From NCBI RefSeq assembly GCF_014646275.1, contig NZ_BMND01000016.1:98074-162073 (forward strand): a stretch of DNA of 64,000 nucleotides. Direction: 5' to 3'. A program made the translations under genes and the position numbers. Source of the stretch: Streptomyces kronopolitis. GTDB lineage: Bacteria > Actinomycetota > Actinomycetes > Streptomycetales > Streptomycetaceae. Positions within the stretch are counted from its first letter, which is position 1. The number at the start of each line of letters is the position of its first letter. A model generated the notes under the pieces. That model saw nothing but the letters and a program-made list of their open reading frames with translations. It did not search any database and was not told where the DNA came from. Of the stretch, positions 52,404 through 60,673 are shown one piece after another.

Positions 52404-52724
52404 ATGGTCTATCTGACGCTTGCCGGGGCGATTCTCTCCGAGATCCTCGCGACCACGGCGATGAAGTACAGCGAGGGTTTCAGCAAGCTGTGGCCGTCGG
52501 TGGGTACCGCGGTGGGCTATCTGATCGCCTTCGTGCTGCTCGCGCAGACGCTCAAGTCGATGAGCGTGGGGACCGCGTATGCCATCTGGTCGGGGGCCGG
52601 CACGGCGGTGATCGCCGTGATCGGGATGGTGTTCCTGGGGGAGAGCACCAGTGCGCTCAAGATCCTCGGGGTGCTGCTGGTCATCGCCGGCGTCGTGGTG
52701 CTGAATCTGGGCGGGGCGCACTGA
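52404..52724 (+). CDS. SMR family multidrug efflux transporter
   Basis: The 106-residue proton-coupled small multidrug resistance protein has four helices. VYLTLAGAILSEILATTAMKYSEGF is helix 1 with the essential Glu near residue 13. WPSVGTAVGYLIAFVLLAQTLKSM, VGTAYAIWSGAGTAVIAVIGMVFLGE and ALKILGVLLVIAGVVVLNLGG are the others. The SxGxAYAIWSG motif matches QacC/EmrE-type pumps for quaternary ammonium compounds. It overlaps the tetR gene (TGATG) and shares its operator. Confidence 0.94.
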   Translation: MVYLTLAGAILSEILATTAMKYSEGFSKLWPSVGTAVGYLIAFVLLAQTLKSMSVGTAYAIWSGAGTAVIAVIGMVFLGESTSALKILGVLLVIAGVVVLNLGGAH

Positions 52725-53263
52725 TGCCCAGGCGCCACGACCCCGGCAGGCGGCAGCGGATCATCGACGCGGCGATCGAGGTGGTCGGCGCGCGCGGGAT
52801 CGCCGGGCTCAGCCACCGGTCGGTGGCCGCCGCGGCGGATGTGCCGCTCGGCTCGACCACGTACCACTTCGCGACCCTGGACGAGCTGCTGAGCGCCGCG
52901 CTGCGGCAGGTCAACGGCGAGTGGCTGGCCGACTTCGCGCGCTGGGTGGACCGGCTCGATCCGGCGGTGCCGCTGGCCGAGGAGGTCGCGCGGCTGGTGG
53001 CGGACACCCTGGCCGGCGACCGCGCGCGGGTGGAGCTGGAGTACGAGCTGTATCTGGCGGCGCTGCGGCACGCGGCGGTGCGGCCGATCGCCGCCGAGTG
53101 CCTGGAGGAGATGGTGCGGCTGCTGGGCCGGAAGATCGGCGACGAGCGGACCGCGCGCGCCGTGGTGGCCTTCGCCGACGGGCTGCTGTTGCAGCATCTG
53201 CTGACCGGGGCGCCCTTCGAACCCGCCGTGGTGCGCGACGGGCTGGCCGGGGTGCTGGGCTGA
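52724..53263 (+). CDS. TetR family regulator of the SMR pump
   Basis: The 179-residue repressor has a helix-turn-helix at about residues 10-55 (RRQRIIDAAIEVVGARGIAGLSHRSVAAAADVPLGSTTYHFATLDELL). The C-terminal domain has LEYELYLAALRHAAVRPIA. Overlap with the pump gene indicates one transcript, and the palindrome upstream of the pump is its likely site, so drug binding would relieve repression of both genes (inference). Confidence 0.92.
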   Translation: MPRRHDPGRRQRIIDAAIEVVGARGIAGLSHRSVAAAADVPLGSTTYHFATLDELLSAALRQVNGEWLADFARWVDRLDPAVPLAEEVARLVADTLAGDRARVELEYELYLAALRHAAVRPIAAECLEEMVRLLGRKIGDERTARAVVAFADGLLLQHLLTGAPFEPAVVRDGLAGVLG

Positions 53264-53395
53264 CCGGGCGGCGGACGGGCTGACGCGGAGCGGTAGGCGG
53301 GCGGTGCTCGTGCGGCCCGTGGGGCCGGTGGGGCGCCGGGGCCGATCGCTGAGACCGGTTCGCCTCGGCGGGCGCCCTCCGGTTAGGTTTCGAGC

Positions 53396-54409
53396 ATGAC
53401 CGATGCTGCTGTTTCCGCTGCTTCTTCCCGTACGACCGGCGCCGTGGCCGCCGGGCTCGCCACCGTCACCCCCGACGGCACCGTTCTCGACACCTGGTTC
53501 CCGGCGCCCGAGCTGGTCGCCGCGTCCGCCGCGGACCTCGGCCCGGCCGGCACCGAGCGCCTCGACGACGCGCGCGCCACCGAACTGCTGGGCGCCACCG
53601 TGCTCAAGGCGATCGGCCCCGACCCGGTCCGCCAGGTCGAGGTCGTCGCCGTCCGTACGGTCATCGCCTCCCTCGACGACAAGCCGCTGGACGCGCACGA
53701 CGCCTACCTGCGCCTGCACCTGCTCAGCCACCGGCTGGTCAAGCCGCACGGGCAGAACCTGGAGGGCGTGTTCGGCCTGCTGGCCAACGCCGCCTGGACC
53801 TCGCTGGGCCCGGTGGCCGTCGACCAGGTGGAGACGGTGCGCCTCAACGCCCGCGCCGAGGGCCTGCACCTGATGGTCACCAGCATCGACAAGTTCCCGC
53901 GGATGACCGACTACGTCGCGCCCGCCGGGGTGCGGATCGCGGACGCCGACCGGGTGCGCCTGGGCGCCCACCTCGCGGCCGGCACCACCGTCATGCACGA
54001 GGGCTTCGTCAACTTCAACGCCGGGACGCTGGGCACCTCCATGGTCGAGGGCCGGATCAGCGCGGGTGTGGTCATCGGCGACGGCTCCGACGTCGGCGGC
54101 GGCGCCTCCACCATGGGCACCCTCTCCGGCGGCGGCAAGCAGATCATCTCGGTCGGTGAGCGCTGCCTGCTCGGCGCCGAGTCCGGCATCGGGATCGCGC
54201 TGGGCGACGAGTGCGTGGTCGAGGCCGGTCTGTACGTGACCGCGGGCACCCGGGTCACCCTGCCCGACGGCCAGATCGTCAAGGCCCTGGAGCTCTCCGG
54301 CGCGGACAACATCCTCTTCCGCCGCAACTCCACCACCGGTGCCGTCGAGGCCCGCCCGAACAAGGCGACCTGGGGCGGCCTGAACGAGGTCCTGCACAGC
54401 CACAACTGA
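53396..54409 (+). CDS. dapD: 2,3,4,5-tetrahydropyridine-2,6-dicarboxylate N-succinyltransferase
   Basis: It succinylates tetrahydrodipicolinate in the lysine/diaminopimelate pathway. The 337-residue protein has an N-terminal domain typical of the actinobacterial class (TWFPAPELVAASAADLGP, RHQ-like VRQVEVVAVRTVI). A left-handed beta-helix follows (RVRLGAHLAAGTTVMHEGFVNFNAGTLGTSMVEGRISAGVVIGDGSDVGGGASTMG). SGGGKQIISVGERCLLGAESGIGI completes the active-site region. A strong hairpin follows the gene. The dapA gene lies 1 kb away on the other strand. Confidence 0.95.
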   Translation: MTDAAVSAASSRTTGAVAAGLATVTPDGTVLDTWFPAPELVAASAADLGPAGTERLDDARATELLGATVLKAIGPDPVRQVEVVAVRTVIASLDDKPLDAHDAYLRLHLLSHRLVKPHGQNLEGVFGLLANAAWTSLGPVAVDQVETVRLNARAEGLHLMVTSIDKFPRMTDYVAPAGVRIADADRVRLGAHLAAGTTVMHEGFVNFNAGTLGTSMVEGRISAGVVIGDGSDVGGGASTMGTLSGGGKQIISVGERCLLGAESGIGIALGDECVVEAGLYVTAGTRVTLPDGQIVKALELSGADNILFRRNSTTGAVEARPNKATWGGLNEVLHSHN

Positions 54410-54426
54410 GCGCGGACCACAAGCAT

Positions 54427-54458
54427 CGACGGCCCGGCGGACCCCCGCCGGGCCGTCG
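54427..54458 (+). terminator. Hairpin terminator after dapD
   Basis: A perfect 14-bp stem (arms 54427-54440 and 54445-54458) with loop ACCC, 17 bases after the dapD stop. Confidence 0.85.
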
Positions 54459-54540
54459 GCGCTGCCGCCCGCGGCCCGTCGCGGCCGGCCGCCGTCCACC
54501 GCCGTCCCGCTCCCGGACGGCCGCCGCTAGGCTTTGCGCC

Positions 54541-55530
54541 ATGCGTGATCTTGTAGCGGGGATACGGTATCTGGGCAAGGGCCAGCGCTGGGTCGCCCGG
54601 CACGGCCGCTGGTGGGGATTCGGGCTGATCCCGGCGCTGATCGCCCTGGTGCTGTACGCGGGGGTGCTCACCGCGCTCGCCCTGTGGTCCGGCGACCTCG
54701 CGGCCTGGGCGACGCCGTTCGCCGACGGCTGGGGCGAGCCCTGGCAGGGGCTGCTGCGCGGGGTGTTCGTGGCGCTGCTGTTCGCCGGCGGGCTGACGCT
54801 GTCGGTGCTGACGTTCACCGCCGTCACCCTGCTGATCGGCGACCCCTTCTACGAGTCGCTGTCCCGCGCCGTCGAGGAGTCCGAGGGCCACTGCCCGCCG
54901 GACCCGGACCGGCCGCTGTGGCAGGAGGTCTGGATCGCGCTGCGCGACAGCGTGCATGTGCTGCTGCGGGCCGCCGGCTTCGGCATCCTGCTGTTCGTCC
55001 TCGGCTTCGTGCCCTTCCTCGGGCAGACCGTGATCCCCGCCGTCGGCTTCTGCGTCTCCGGCTTCTTCCTCGCCGTCGAGCTGACCTCGGTGGCCATGCA
55101 GCGTCGCGGGGTCCCGGTGCGCGAGCGGCTGCGGCTGCTGCGCGGGCGCAAGGGGCTCGCCGTCGGCTTCGGCACCCCCGTCGTCCTGCTGTTCCTGATC
55201 CCGTTCGTCGCGGTGGTGCTGATGCCGGGCGCGGTGGCCGGGGCGACGCTGCTGGTGCGGGACCTGGTGCCGGACGCCGCCGGGCCGGACCCGGACCGGG
55301 AGGAGGCCGCGGCCGGCCCCGACCCGGCCGGGGCACCGCACCACGGGCAGCCCGCGGCCGGCGCGCCGCACGGGCAGCAGGGCCCGGGCGCACCGTACGG
55401 ACCGCAGGGCGGCTCCGGGCCGGCGCCCGCGCCCTTCCCGCCTAACCAGGGACCGCCGCCGGCACCGCGGTATCCGTATCCGCCGTCCGGTCCAGAGTCG
55501 TCCGCAGGGCGTCCACCAGCCGGGCGGTGA
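54541..55530 (+). CDS. EI24/CysZ-like membrane protein
   Basis: The 329-residue protein starts MRDLVAGIRYLGKGQRWVARHGRWWGFGLIPALIALVLYAGVL. It has four or five membrane segments, with GDPFYESLSRAVEE between helices and FGILLFVLGFVPFLGQTVIPAVGFCVSGFFLAVELTSV as the conserved core of the EI24 domain. CysZ members of this domain import sulfate; for actinobacterial ones this is only an analogy. The last ~90 residues are Pro/Gly/Gln-rich and disordered. The 3' end overlaps the end of convergent dapA by 89 bases. Confidence 0.85.
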   Translation: MRDLVAGIRYLGKGQRWVARHGRWWGFGLIPALIALVLYAGVLTALALWSGDLAAWATPFADGWGEPWQGLLRGVFVALLFAGGLTLSVLTFTAVTLLIGDPFYESLSRAVEESEGHCPPDPDRPLWQEVWIALRDSVHVLLRAAGFGILLFVLGFVPFLGQTVIPAVGFCVSGFFLAVELTSVAMQRRGVPVRERLRLLRGRKGLAVGFGTPVVLLFLIPFVAVVLMPGAVAGATLLVRDLVPDAAGPDPDREEAAAGPDPAGAPHHGQPAAGAPHGQQGPGAPYGPQGGSGPAPAPFPPNQGPPPAPRYPYPPSGPESSAGRPPAGR

Positions 55531-56407
55531 GCGTGGCGTCCGCGGCCAGCAGCGGTCCGCGGACCGGCCCCGCGGGCAGCCCGAGGTGGTTCAGCAGCGC
55601 CTTCGCGGTGACCGCGCCGGGCGTCTCGCCGCCGGTGACCGCCTCGATGAGGGGGACCAGGGCGAGCTGCCGGCGGGCCGCGGTGGCGGTGTCCCCGGCG
55701 TCATAGGCGTCCAGGACGGCGCACACCGCCCGCGGCGCGGCGTTGCCGGCGGTGCTGACGCACCCGGCGCCGCCGAGGGCGCGCAGCGGCAGGATCTGCT
55801 CGTCGCAGCCCGCGTAGTAGGCCAGACCCGTCGCGGCCAGCACCTTCGCCGACTTCAGCAGGTCGTTGCCGCAGTCCTTGACCGCGGCGATCCGCGGGTG
55901 GGCGGCCAGCCGCAGCAGGGTGGCGGCGCTCAGCGCGGTGCCGGTGCGGCCCGGGATGTCGTAGAGCATCACCGGCAGCCCGGTGGCGTCCGCGACCGTC
56001 CGCAGATGCTGGGTGACGGCCTCCTGGGTGGGCCGTGAGTAGTAGGGCGTGACCACCAACAGGCCGTGTGCGCCCGCCCGTTCGGCGCTGCGGGCCAGTG
56101 CGACGGTGTGCCGGGTGTCGTTGGTGCCCACCCCGGCGGTGATCTTCGCGCGGTCCCCGACGGCCTCGACGACGGCCCGCAGCAGGGTCTCCTTCTCGGC
56201 CTCCGTCGTGGTCGGGGACTCCCCGGTGGTGCCGCTCAGTACCAGGGCGTCGCAGCCGCCGTCGTCGACGAGGTGGGTGGCGATCCGCTGTGCGCCGTCG
56301 GTGTCGAGCTCGCCGTCGGCGGTGAACGGGGTGACCATGGCGGTCGCCGTGCGTCCGAAGGGCGGCGCGGCCGCCCGGGGGGTGAGGGGGTGGGTCACGG
56401 TGGTCAT
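55442..56407 (-). CDS. dapA: 4-hydroxy-tetrahydrodipicolinate synthase
   Basis: It condenses pyruvate with aspartate semialdehyde in the diaminopimelate/lysine pathway. The 321-residue TIM barrel has GRTATAMVTPFTADGELDTDG at the start. SGTTGESPTTTEAEKETLL follows. GLLVVTPYYSRPTQEAVTQHL contains the catalytic Tyr, and RIAAVKDCGNDLLKSAKVL the Schiff-base Lys. I chose the ATG giving MTTVTHPLTPRAA; an ATG eight codons upstream is also in frame. Streptomyces often carry several dapA paralogues, so this copy's exact substrate is likely but not certain. Confidence 0.92.
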   Translation of the reverse strand: MTTVTHPLTPRAAAPPFGRTATAMVTPFTADGELDTDGAQRIATHLVDDGGCDALVLSGTTGESPTTTEAEKETLLRAVVEAVGDRAKITAGVGTNDTRHTVALARSAERAGAHGLLVVTPYYSRPTQEAVTQHLRTVADATGLPVMLYDIPGRTGTALSAATLLRLAAHPRIAAVKDCGNDLLKSAKVLAATGLAYYAGCDEQILPLRALGGAGCVSTAGNAAPRAVCAVLDAYDAGDTATAARRQLALVPLIEAVTGGETPGAVTAKALLNHLGLPAGPVRGPLLAADATLTARLVDALRTTLDRTADTDTAVPAAVPG

Positions 56408-56512
56408 GCCAGGAGTCTGGGGGCGCCTCATATTTCACGTCCAGTGAGTTGTTCTGGGTGATTCGTTAAGCGTTGCTGCGAGGTTCTGGGTGGGGCGGCC
56501 GGGAACGCGGAA

Positions 56513-56542
56513 CGGCCGCCGCACCTGTCGGTGCGACGGCCG
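56513..56542. terminator. Hairpin downstream of the 49-residue gene
   Basis: CGGCCG-c-CGCACC pairs with GGTGCG-a-CGGCCG around loop TGTC, directly after the small gene on the minus strand and before dapA. Confidence 0.7.
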
Positions 56543-56561
56543 CTCGGGCATCACAAGCCCA

Positions 56562-56711
56562 TCACGCGTCAGTCAGGCCATTCCGCGAACGCTTCAGGTC
56601 CTGGGTCCGCTCGGACGCGGACTCCTCCGACGACTTCGGCTTCCGCTGGTCGGCGCGCCGCTCGGCGGCACGGTCCTTGTTGCCCGACTTTCGGTTCTGG
56701 GACTTCGGCAT
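56562..56711 (-). CDS. 49-residue highly basic small protein
   Basis: The frame starts MPKSQNRKSGNKDRAAERR and continues as a Lys/Arg/Ser/Glu-rich, probably disordered or helical peptide ending RSRNGLTDA. The ATG has GGGAG 5 bases upstream, a good ribosome binding site, and a hairpin terminator follows the stop by 20 bases, which together argue for a real gene. It has no hydrophobic segment. Function unknown; the charge pattern would suit nucleic-acid or ribosome binding (inference). Confidence 0.65.
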   Translation of the reverse strand: MPKSQNRKSGNKDRAAERRADQRKPKSSEESASERTQDLKRSRNGLTDA

Positions 56712-56837
56712 GGTGACTCCCTATGTCTCGCCGAACTTTTCTTACGTGCCCAGTACCGCACCCCCCGCGGCGGTCGGCCCCCGGACGTGGGCCGGACGGG
56801 TGACGGGAGGGTGACGCGGGGTGACCTGCCGTCGGGG

Positions 56838-58679
56838 TCAGGGGCGGACGCGCAGCACCTGCGGGTCGTGGTCGCTGGCCTGGTCGGCGTACTCGGCGTT
56901 GATGTGCACGATGTCGTAGTCCGCCCTGGTCAGCGGGCGGGTGGTGAGCATGTGGTCCAGCACCTGGGAGTTGCCGCTGTAGACGTAGCCGTAGCGCTCG
57001 GCGGCGGGCAGCCGGTTGACCTGGTCGGTGAGCACCCCGCCGGCGGTGAGGTCCTTCAGGGCCGGCGAGAACTGGTAGTCGTTGAGGTCGCCGGCCACCA
57101 CGACGCCGGCCTTCGGGTCCTTGGCCAGCAGATCCTTGACGAAGCCGTTGACCAGCTGGGCCTGGCCGGTGCGCTGGGTCTCCGACGTCCGCGCCGGCGG
57201 CTGGAAGCGGCTGTCCAGGCCCTGGTCGCCGCCCTTGGAGTTGAAGTGGTTGGCGATCACGAAGACGCGGCTGCCCGGGCGGCTCTTCAGCGAGAACTGG
57301 CCGGCGAGGGGCTTGCGGCTGTCCTTCCACGCCTCGTCGGTCGGGGCGATCCGGCCGGGGGACGCGGACAGCGTGGTCTTGTCGTGGTCGCCGACGACCT
57401 TGACCGGGGTGGTGGCGTCGCCGCCCTTGACGTCGGTGAACGACACCCGGTCGGGGTTGAACAGGAACGCCGTGCGGATGTTGCCGCCGGGCTGGCCGCC
57501 GTCCTGGTCGTTGACCGGGTCGATCTGCCGCGACTCGTACGCCGGGCCGCCGGCCGCCTTGATGGCGTCGGTCAGCTTCTTGAGGGTCTCCCCGGCGGTG
57601 ACCACCCCGTTGTCCTTGGGGCCGCTGTCGTCCTGGACCTCCTCCAGCGCCACGACGTCGGGGGTGGACAGGTTGGTCACCAGCGCCTTGGCCAGCCGGT
57701 CGAACTTGGCCTGCGGGGTGGCGGGGGAGAGGTTCTCGACGTTGTAGGTGGCCACCGCCAGCTCGTCGGACTTCTGCTTGCGGGTGGTCTCCGGCGCCGG
57801 GCCGTGGTCGGTGACCTTGCCCAGCTCGGTGGCCTGGAGGCTGTAGCCGCCGAAGTTGTCGTAGTCCAGCGGGCCGGCGGTGGTGCCGGTCAGCGCCTGG
57901 CCGACGTCGGCCACCGGGAAGGGCTGCTGCGAGAACGGGATCAGCGACGCCACCTTGAGCCGGCCGCCGTTGGGGTCCGCGTACGAGCGGTAGAGCGTCC
58001 CGCCGCGGGTCGTGCGGTTGTGGCGGGGCTCGGCGGTCACCCACAGCTCGTGGTAGCTGTTCGTCGGGCCGACGACCGGGGCGCCGGAGACGGAGACCCG
58101 CATGCCCTCCAGCGACTCGTAGCGGTCCAGCGCGTACGAGGTGGGGCGCAGCTTCAGCGACTCGATGCTCTTGCCGCCGCCGGCCGACGGGGCGTAACGA
58201 TTCGGCACCGAGGCGGCGTTGAGCTTGAAGGCGGCCGGCAGCGGGGCGTCGGAGGAGACCGTCTTCCAGCTCGCACCGGTGATCTCGGTGACGGACTGCA
58301 GACCGGCGTCCTTGCCGCCCGGGTAGTACTCGCTGACCGTGCCGGAGAAGGTGATCGAGTCGCCGACGGCGACCTTCGGGGTCTCCTTGCCGGTGAAGAC
58401 GAAGACCGCCTCGCTGGTGGCGGGGTTCTTGTCCGGGTGCGGGTCCTGCACCCAGAAGCCGCGGGCCGAGCCGAACGAGCGGATCGCGGTGACGGTGCCC
58501 GGCACCTCGCTGACCTCCTGTCCGGCCAGCGGGGATATCCGGGTGCTGCCTTGGATGTCGTGGATCCGGGTGCCGGCCGCGGAGGCGGACTGCGTGCTGG
58601 TCAGCAGTCCGCCGGCCAGGGCGGCACAGGCCACCGCGCCGAGGGCGAGGGGCTTGCGGAGCGAACGACGGGACGGCAT
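56838..58679 (-). CDS. Secreted endonuclease/exonuclease/phosphatase (ExeM/NucH-like)
   Basis: The 613-residue exported protein starts MPSRRSLRKPLALGAVACAALAGGLLTSTQSASA (signal peptide). An OB-fold-like N-terminal domain follows (residues ~40-150, ISPLAGQEVSEVPGTVTAIRSFGSARGFWVQDP). The metal-dependent phosphoesterase domain has VATYNVENLS, VVALEEVQDDSG, FVIANHFNSKGGD, VVVAGDLNDYQ and the final SDHDPQVLRV, the standard Asn/Glu/His/Asp/His ligands. It probably degrades extracellular DNA for nutrients, with phosphate release. I chose the ATG before the signal peptide (SD CGGAGG nearby). Confidence 0.92.
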   Translation of the reverse strand: MPSRRSLRKPLALGAVACAALAGGLLTSTQSASAAGTRIHDIQGSTRISPLAGQEVSEVPGTVTAIRSFGSARGFWVQDPHPDKNPATSEAVFVFTGKETPKVAVGDSITFSGTVSEYYPGGKDAGLQSVTEITGASWKTVSSDAPLPAAFKLNAASVPNRYAPSAGGGKSIESLKLRPTSYALDRYESLEGMRVSVSGAPVVGPTNSYHELWVTAEPRHNRTTRGGTLYRSYADPNGGRLKVASLIPFSQQPFPVADVGQALTGTTAGPLDYDNFGGYSLQATELGKVTDHGPAPETTRKQKSDELAVATYNVENLSPATPQAKFDRLAKALVTNLSTPDVVALEEVQDDSGPKDNGVVTAGETLKKLTDAIKAAGGPAYESRQIDPVNDQDGGQPGGNIRTAFLFNPDRVSFTDVKGGDATTPVKVVGDHDKTTLSASPGRIAPTDEAWKDSRKPLAGQFSLKSRPGSRVFVIANHFNSKGGDQGLDSRFQPPARTSETQRTGQAQLVNGFVKDLLAKDPKAGVVVAGDLNDYQFSPALKDLTAGGVLTDQVNRLPAAERYGYVYSGNSQVLDHMLTTRPLTRADYDIVHINAEYADQASDHDPQVLRVRP

Positions 58680-58957
58680 GCATGCCTCCGAGGGGTGATG
58701 GGGGGTGGTCGGTGCAGCGAGCCTACGGAGCGGTAACCGGCGCGCTACGCGCGTCAATCTCTTGTGTGCGCACGGGAGTTGTCAAGCCTCTGCCGGTGAC
58801 CGGCGGGGGTCGCGGGGGTGAACCGTCCGAGATCCGGAGAATTCCGTCTACGCTTGGGCGGCGCACACCCCAGCCACCGCTGGGCGGGGGTCCTTCTCCC
58901 GAGCGGTAGCCGGGGGAGTACCCCCAGCCGTAGTCCGTACGAGGAGCTGAGCACCCG

Positions 58958-60472
58958 ATGTCCGCAGACCGTCCCACCCTGCCGCCGGTGCGGCTGCACT
59001 CCGAAGCGGAGCTGGCCCGGGACGCGCTCAGCGCCCCGCTGATGGCCCGCGCCGCACAGCTCGCCCGCTGGGCCGAGCGGGGCGTCCCGGTCGGGGTGGG
59101 CGGCGAGATCCTCCAGGAGCCGCTGGCCGCCGCCACCGAGCACCTCGGCCTGGCCGGCGACGAGGACGGCCCCGCGTACACCGCCGAGGCCTGGCAGCTC
59201 GCCGTGGACACCGGACTCGTGGAGATCGAGGAGGCCCCCGACGGCGAGGACGGCACCGACCTGCCCGACAACGCCGCGGCCGGCACCGCCACCCCCGGCG
59301 AGGAGCTGACCCTCCTCACCTCCGGCAGCCCGCAGGACGTCCTCGACATCTGGCTCGGCGGCATGGAGACCGTGCTCGCCGACGCGGCCGCCCCCGACCT
59401 GTCCGACCTGGCCGACCAGCTCACCCAGGGCGGCGAGCTGGACCTGGACTCGATCGACTGGAACCCGGAGGAGGAGGCCGAGCTGCTGGACGGCATCCTC
59501 GGCAACCTCTATCTGCTCACGGCCCTGAACGAGGACCCCGGCCAGGCGGTCCCGCTCCCCGCGCTGGCCGCCTCCATGATCGTCCCGGAGGACATGGACG
59601 AGCCCACCGACGACGTCCTCGAAGAGGTCTCCGAGGCGATGATGCGCCTGGACGACCAGTTCCGGGTGCTGGAGCCGATCGGCCTGGTCGCCTACCAGCC
59701 CGTCGACGAGGCGCTCATCGAGGAGCTCGACGAGGACGGCGAGGCGGTCCGGCCGGACGGCGCGCCGGCCACCTCCGGCGACGGGCCGCTGACCGACGAG
59801 GACGTCTCCCGCTACGGCCTGGTCCGCCTCACCCCGCTCGGCGTCTACGCCGTCCGCGCCCGGATGCTGGACGCGGGGGTGGACGCCCCGGCCGTCGGCG
59901 ACCTCACCGACAAGGGCGCCGACGTCCTCCTGGCGGCGCTGCCCGACTACCCCGAGCCGCTCGCCCAGGCCGAGTCCGAGCGCTGGCTCGCCGCCCGTAC
60001 GCCGCTGGACGCCGCGCGGGACCTGCTCGCCGCGGCCCGGGGCGACGACGAGGACGCCCCGCGCCGCCGGCTGGCCACCCAGCAGACCCTCTCCCTGGTC
60101 TCTCCGGACGCCGAGGAGGCGCTGCGCGCGGTGCTCGACGACCGGCAGCTGGGCGGTCTGGCCCGGGTCTGGCTCGCCGAGCGGGCGCTGCCCGGCATCC
60201 CCGAGCCGTCCCAGGAGATGATCTTCTGGCTGACGGTGGACACCATCGCGGCGCAGCTCGACAGCGCCGACGAGGAGGCCGCCGACGAGCTGCGCGAGCT
60301 GATCCTGGGCCTGACCGAGCAGCACAGCGGCTTCTTCGAGACGGCCTGGCGGGTGGACCACCCGGCCACCGCCGACGTCCTGGAGGCCATGGGCCGGCTG
60401 CACCCGGACAAGAAGGCCGCCAAGGAGGCCCGCAAGGCCGCGTTCAAGGCGCGCTCGCGGCAGTCGGACTGA
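58958..60472 (+). CDS. Conserved acidic hypothetical protein
   Basis: The 504-residue cytoplasmic protein is very rich in Asp, Glu, Ala and Leu and almost entirely helical. It starts VRLHSEAELARDALSAPLMARAAQLARWAERGVPVG. It contains LLTSGSPQDVLDIWLGGMETVLAD, a winged-helix-like stretch YGLVRLTPLGVYAVRARML, and ends in a Lys-rich HPDKKAAKEARKAAFKARSRQ tail. Such proteins occur across Streptomyces with no assigned function. The ATG has GAGGAG 10 bases upstream. It is not coupled to a neighbour. A 16-bp-armed hairpin follows. Confidence 0.8.
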   Translation: MSADRPTLPPVRLHSEAELARDALSAPLMARAAQLARWAERGVPVGVGGEILQEPLAAATEHLGLAGDEDGPAYTAEAWQLAVDTGLVEIEEAPDGEDGTDLPDNAAAGTATPGEELTLLTSGSPQDVLDIWLGGMETVLADAAAPDLSDLADQLTQGGELDLDSIDWNPEEEAELLDGILGNLYLLTALNEDPGQAVPLPALAASMIVPEDMDEPTDDVLEEVSEAMMRLDDQFRVLEPIGLVAYQPVDEALIEELDEDGEAVRPDGAPATSGDGPLTDEDVSRYGLVRLTPLGVYAVRARMLDAGVDAPAVGDLTDKGADVLLAALPDYPEPLAQAESERWLAARTPLDAARDLLAAARGDDEDAPRRRLATQQTLSLVSPDAEEALRAVLDDRQLGGLARVWLAERALPGIPEPSQEMIFWLTVDTIAAQLDSADEEAADELRELILGLTEQHSGFFETAWRVDHPATADVLEAMGRLHPDKKAAKEARKAAFKARSRQSD

Positions 60473-60510
60473 GCGGCGCCGGACGGCCGGGCGGCGCGCG
60501 ACGCGCCGCG

Positions 60511-60565
60511 GGGGCCGGTCCGGCGGATCAGGGCCCGCCCGGCCCCGGTCCGCCGGACCGGCCCC
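60511..60565 (+). terminator. Hairpin after the acidic hypothetical gene
   Basis: Perfect 16-bp arms (60511-60526 and 60550-60565) around a 23-base loop. Confidence 0.7.
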
Positions 60566-60590
60566 AACTGCTTCCTGGATGTCGCGCGGC

Positions 60591-60612
60591 GTTCAACTGG
60601 AGTTCGACGGCG
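60591..60612 (+). promoter_or_regulatory. PHO-box-like pair of 11-bp repeats upstream of phoX-like gene
   Basis: GTTCAACTGGA is followed directly by GTTCGACGGCG. The 11-base period and GTTCA/GTTCG cores match the direct-repeat unit bound by Streptomyces PhoP (GTTCACC core). It lies about 60 bases before the phosphatase start. Confidence 0.5.
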
Positions 60613-60673
60613 CGCGGAAACGTGTGCGGCGCAGGTCCCAGGGGAGACGATTCCGGCCATCGTGGAGATGACA

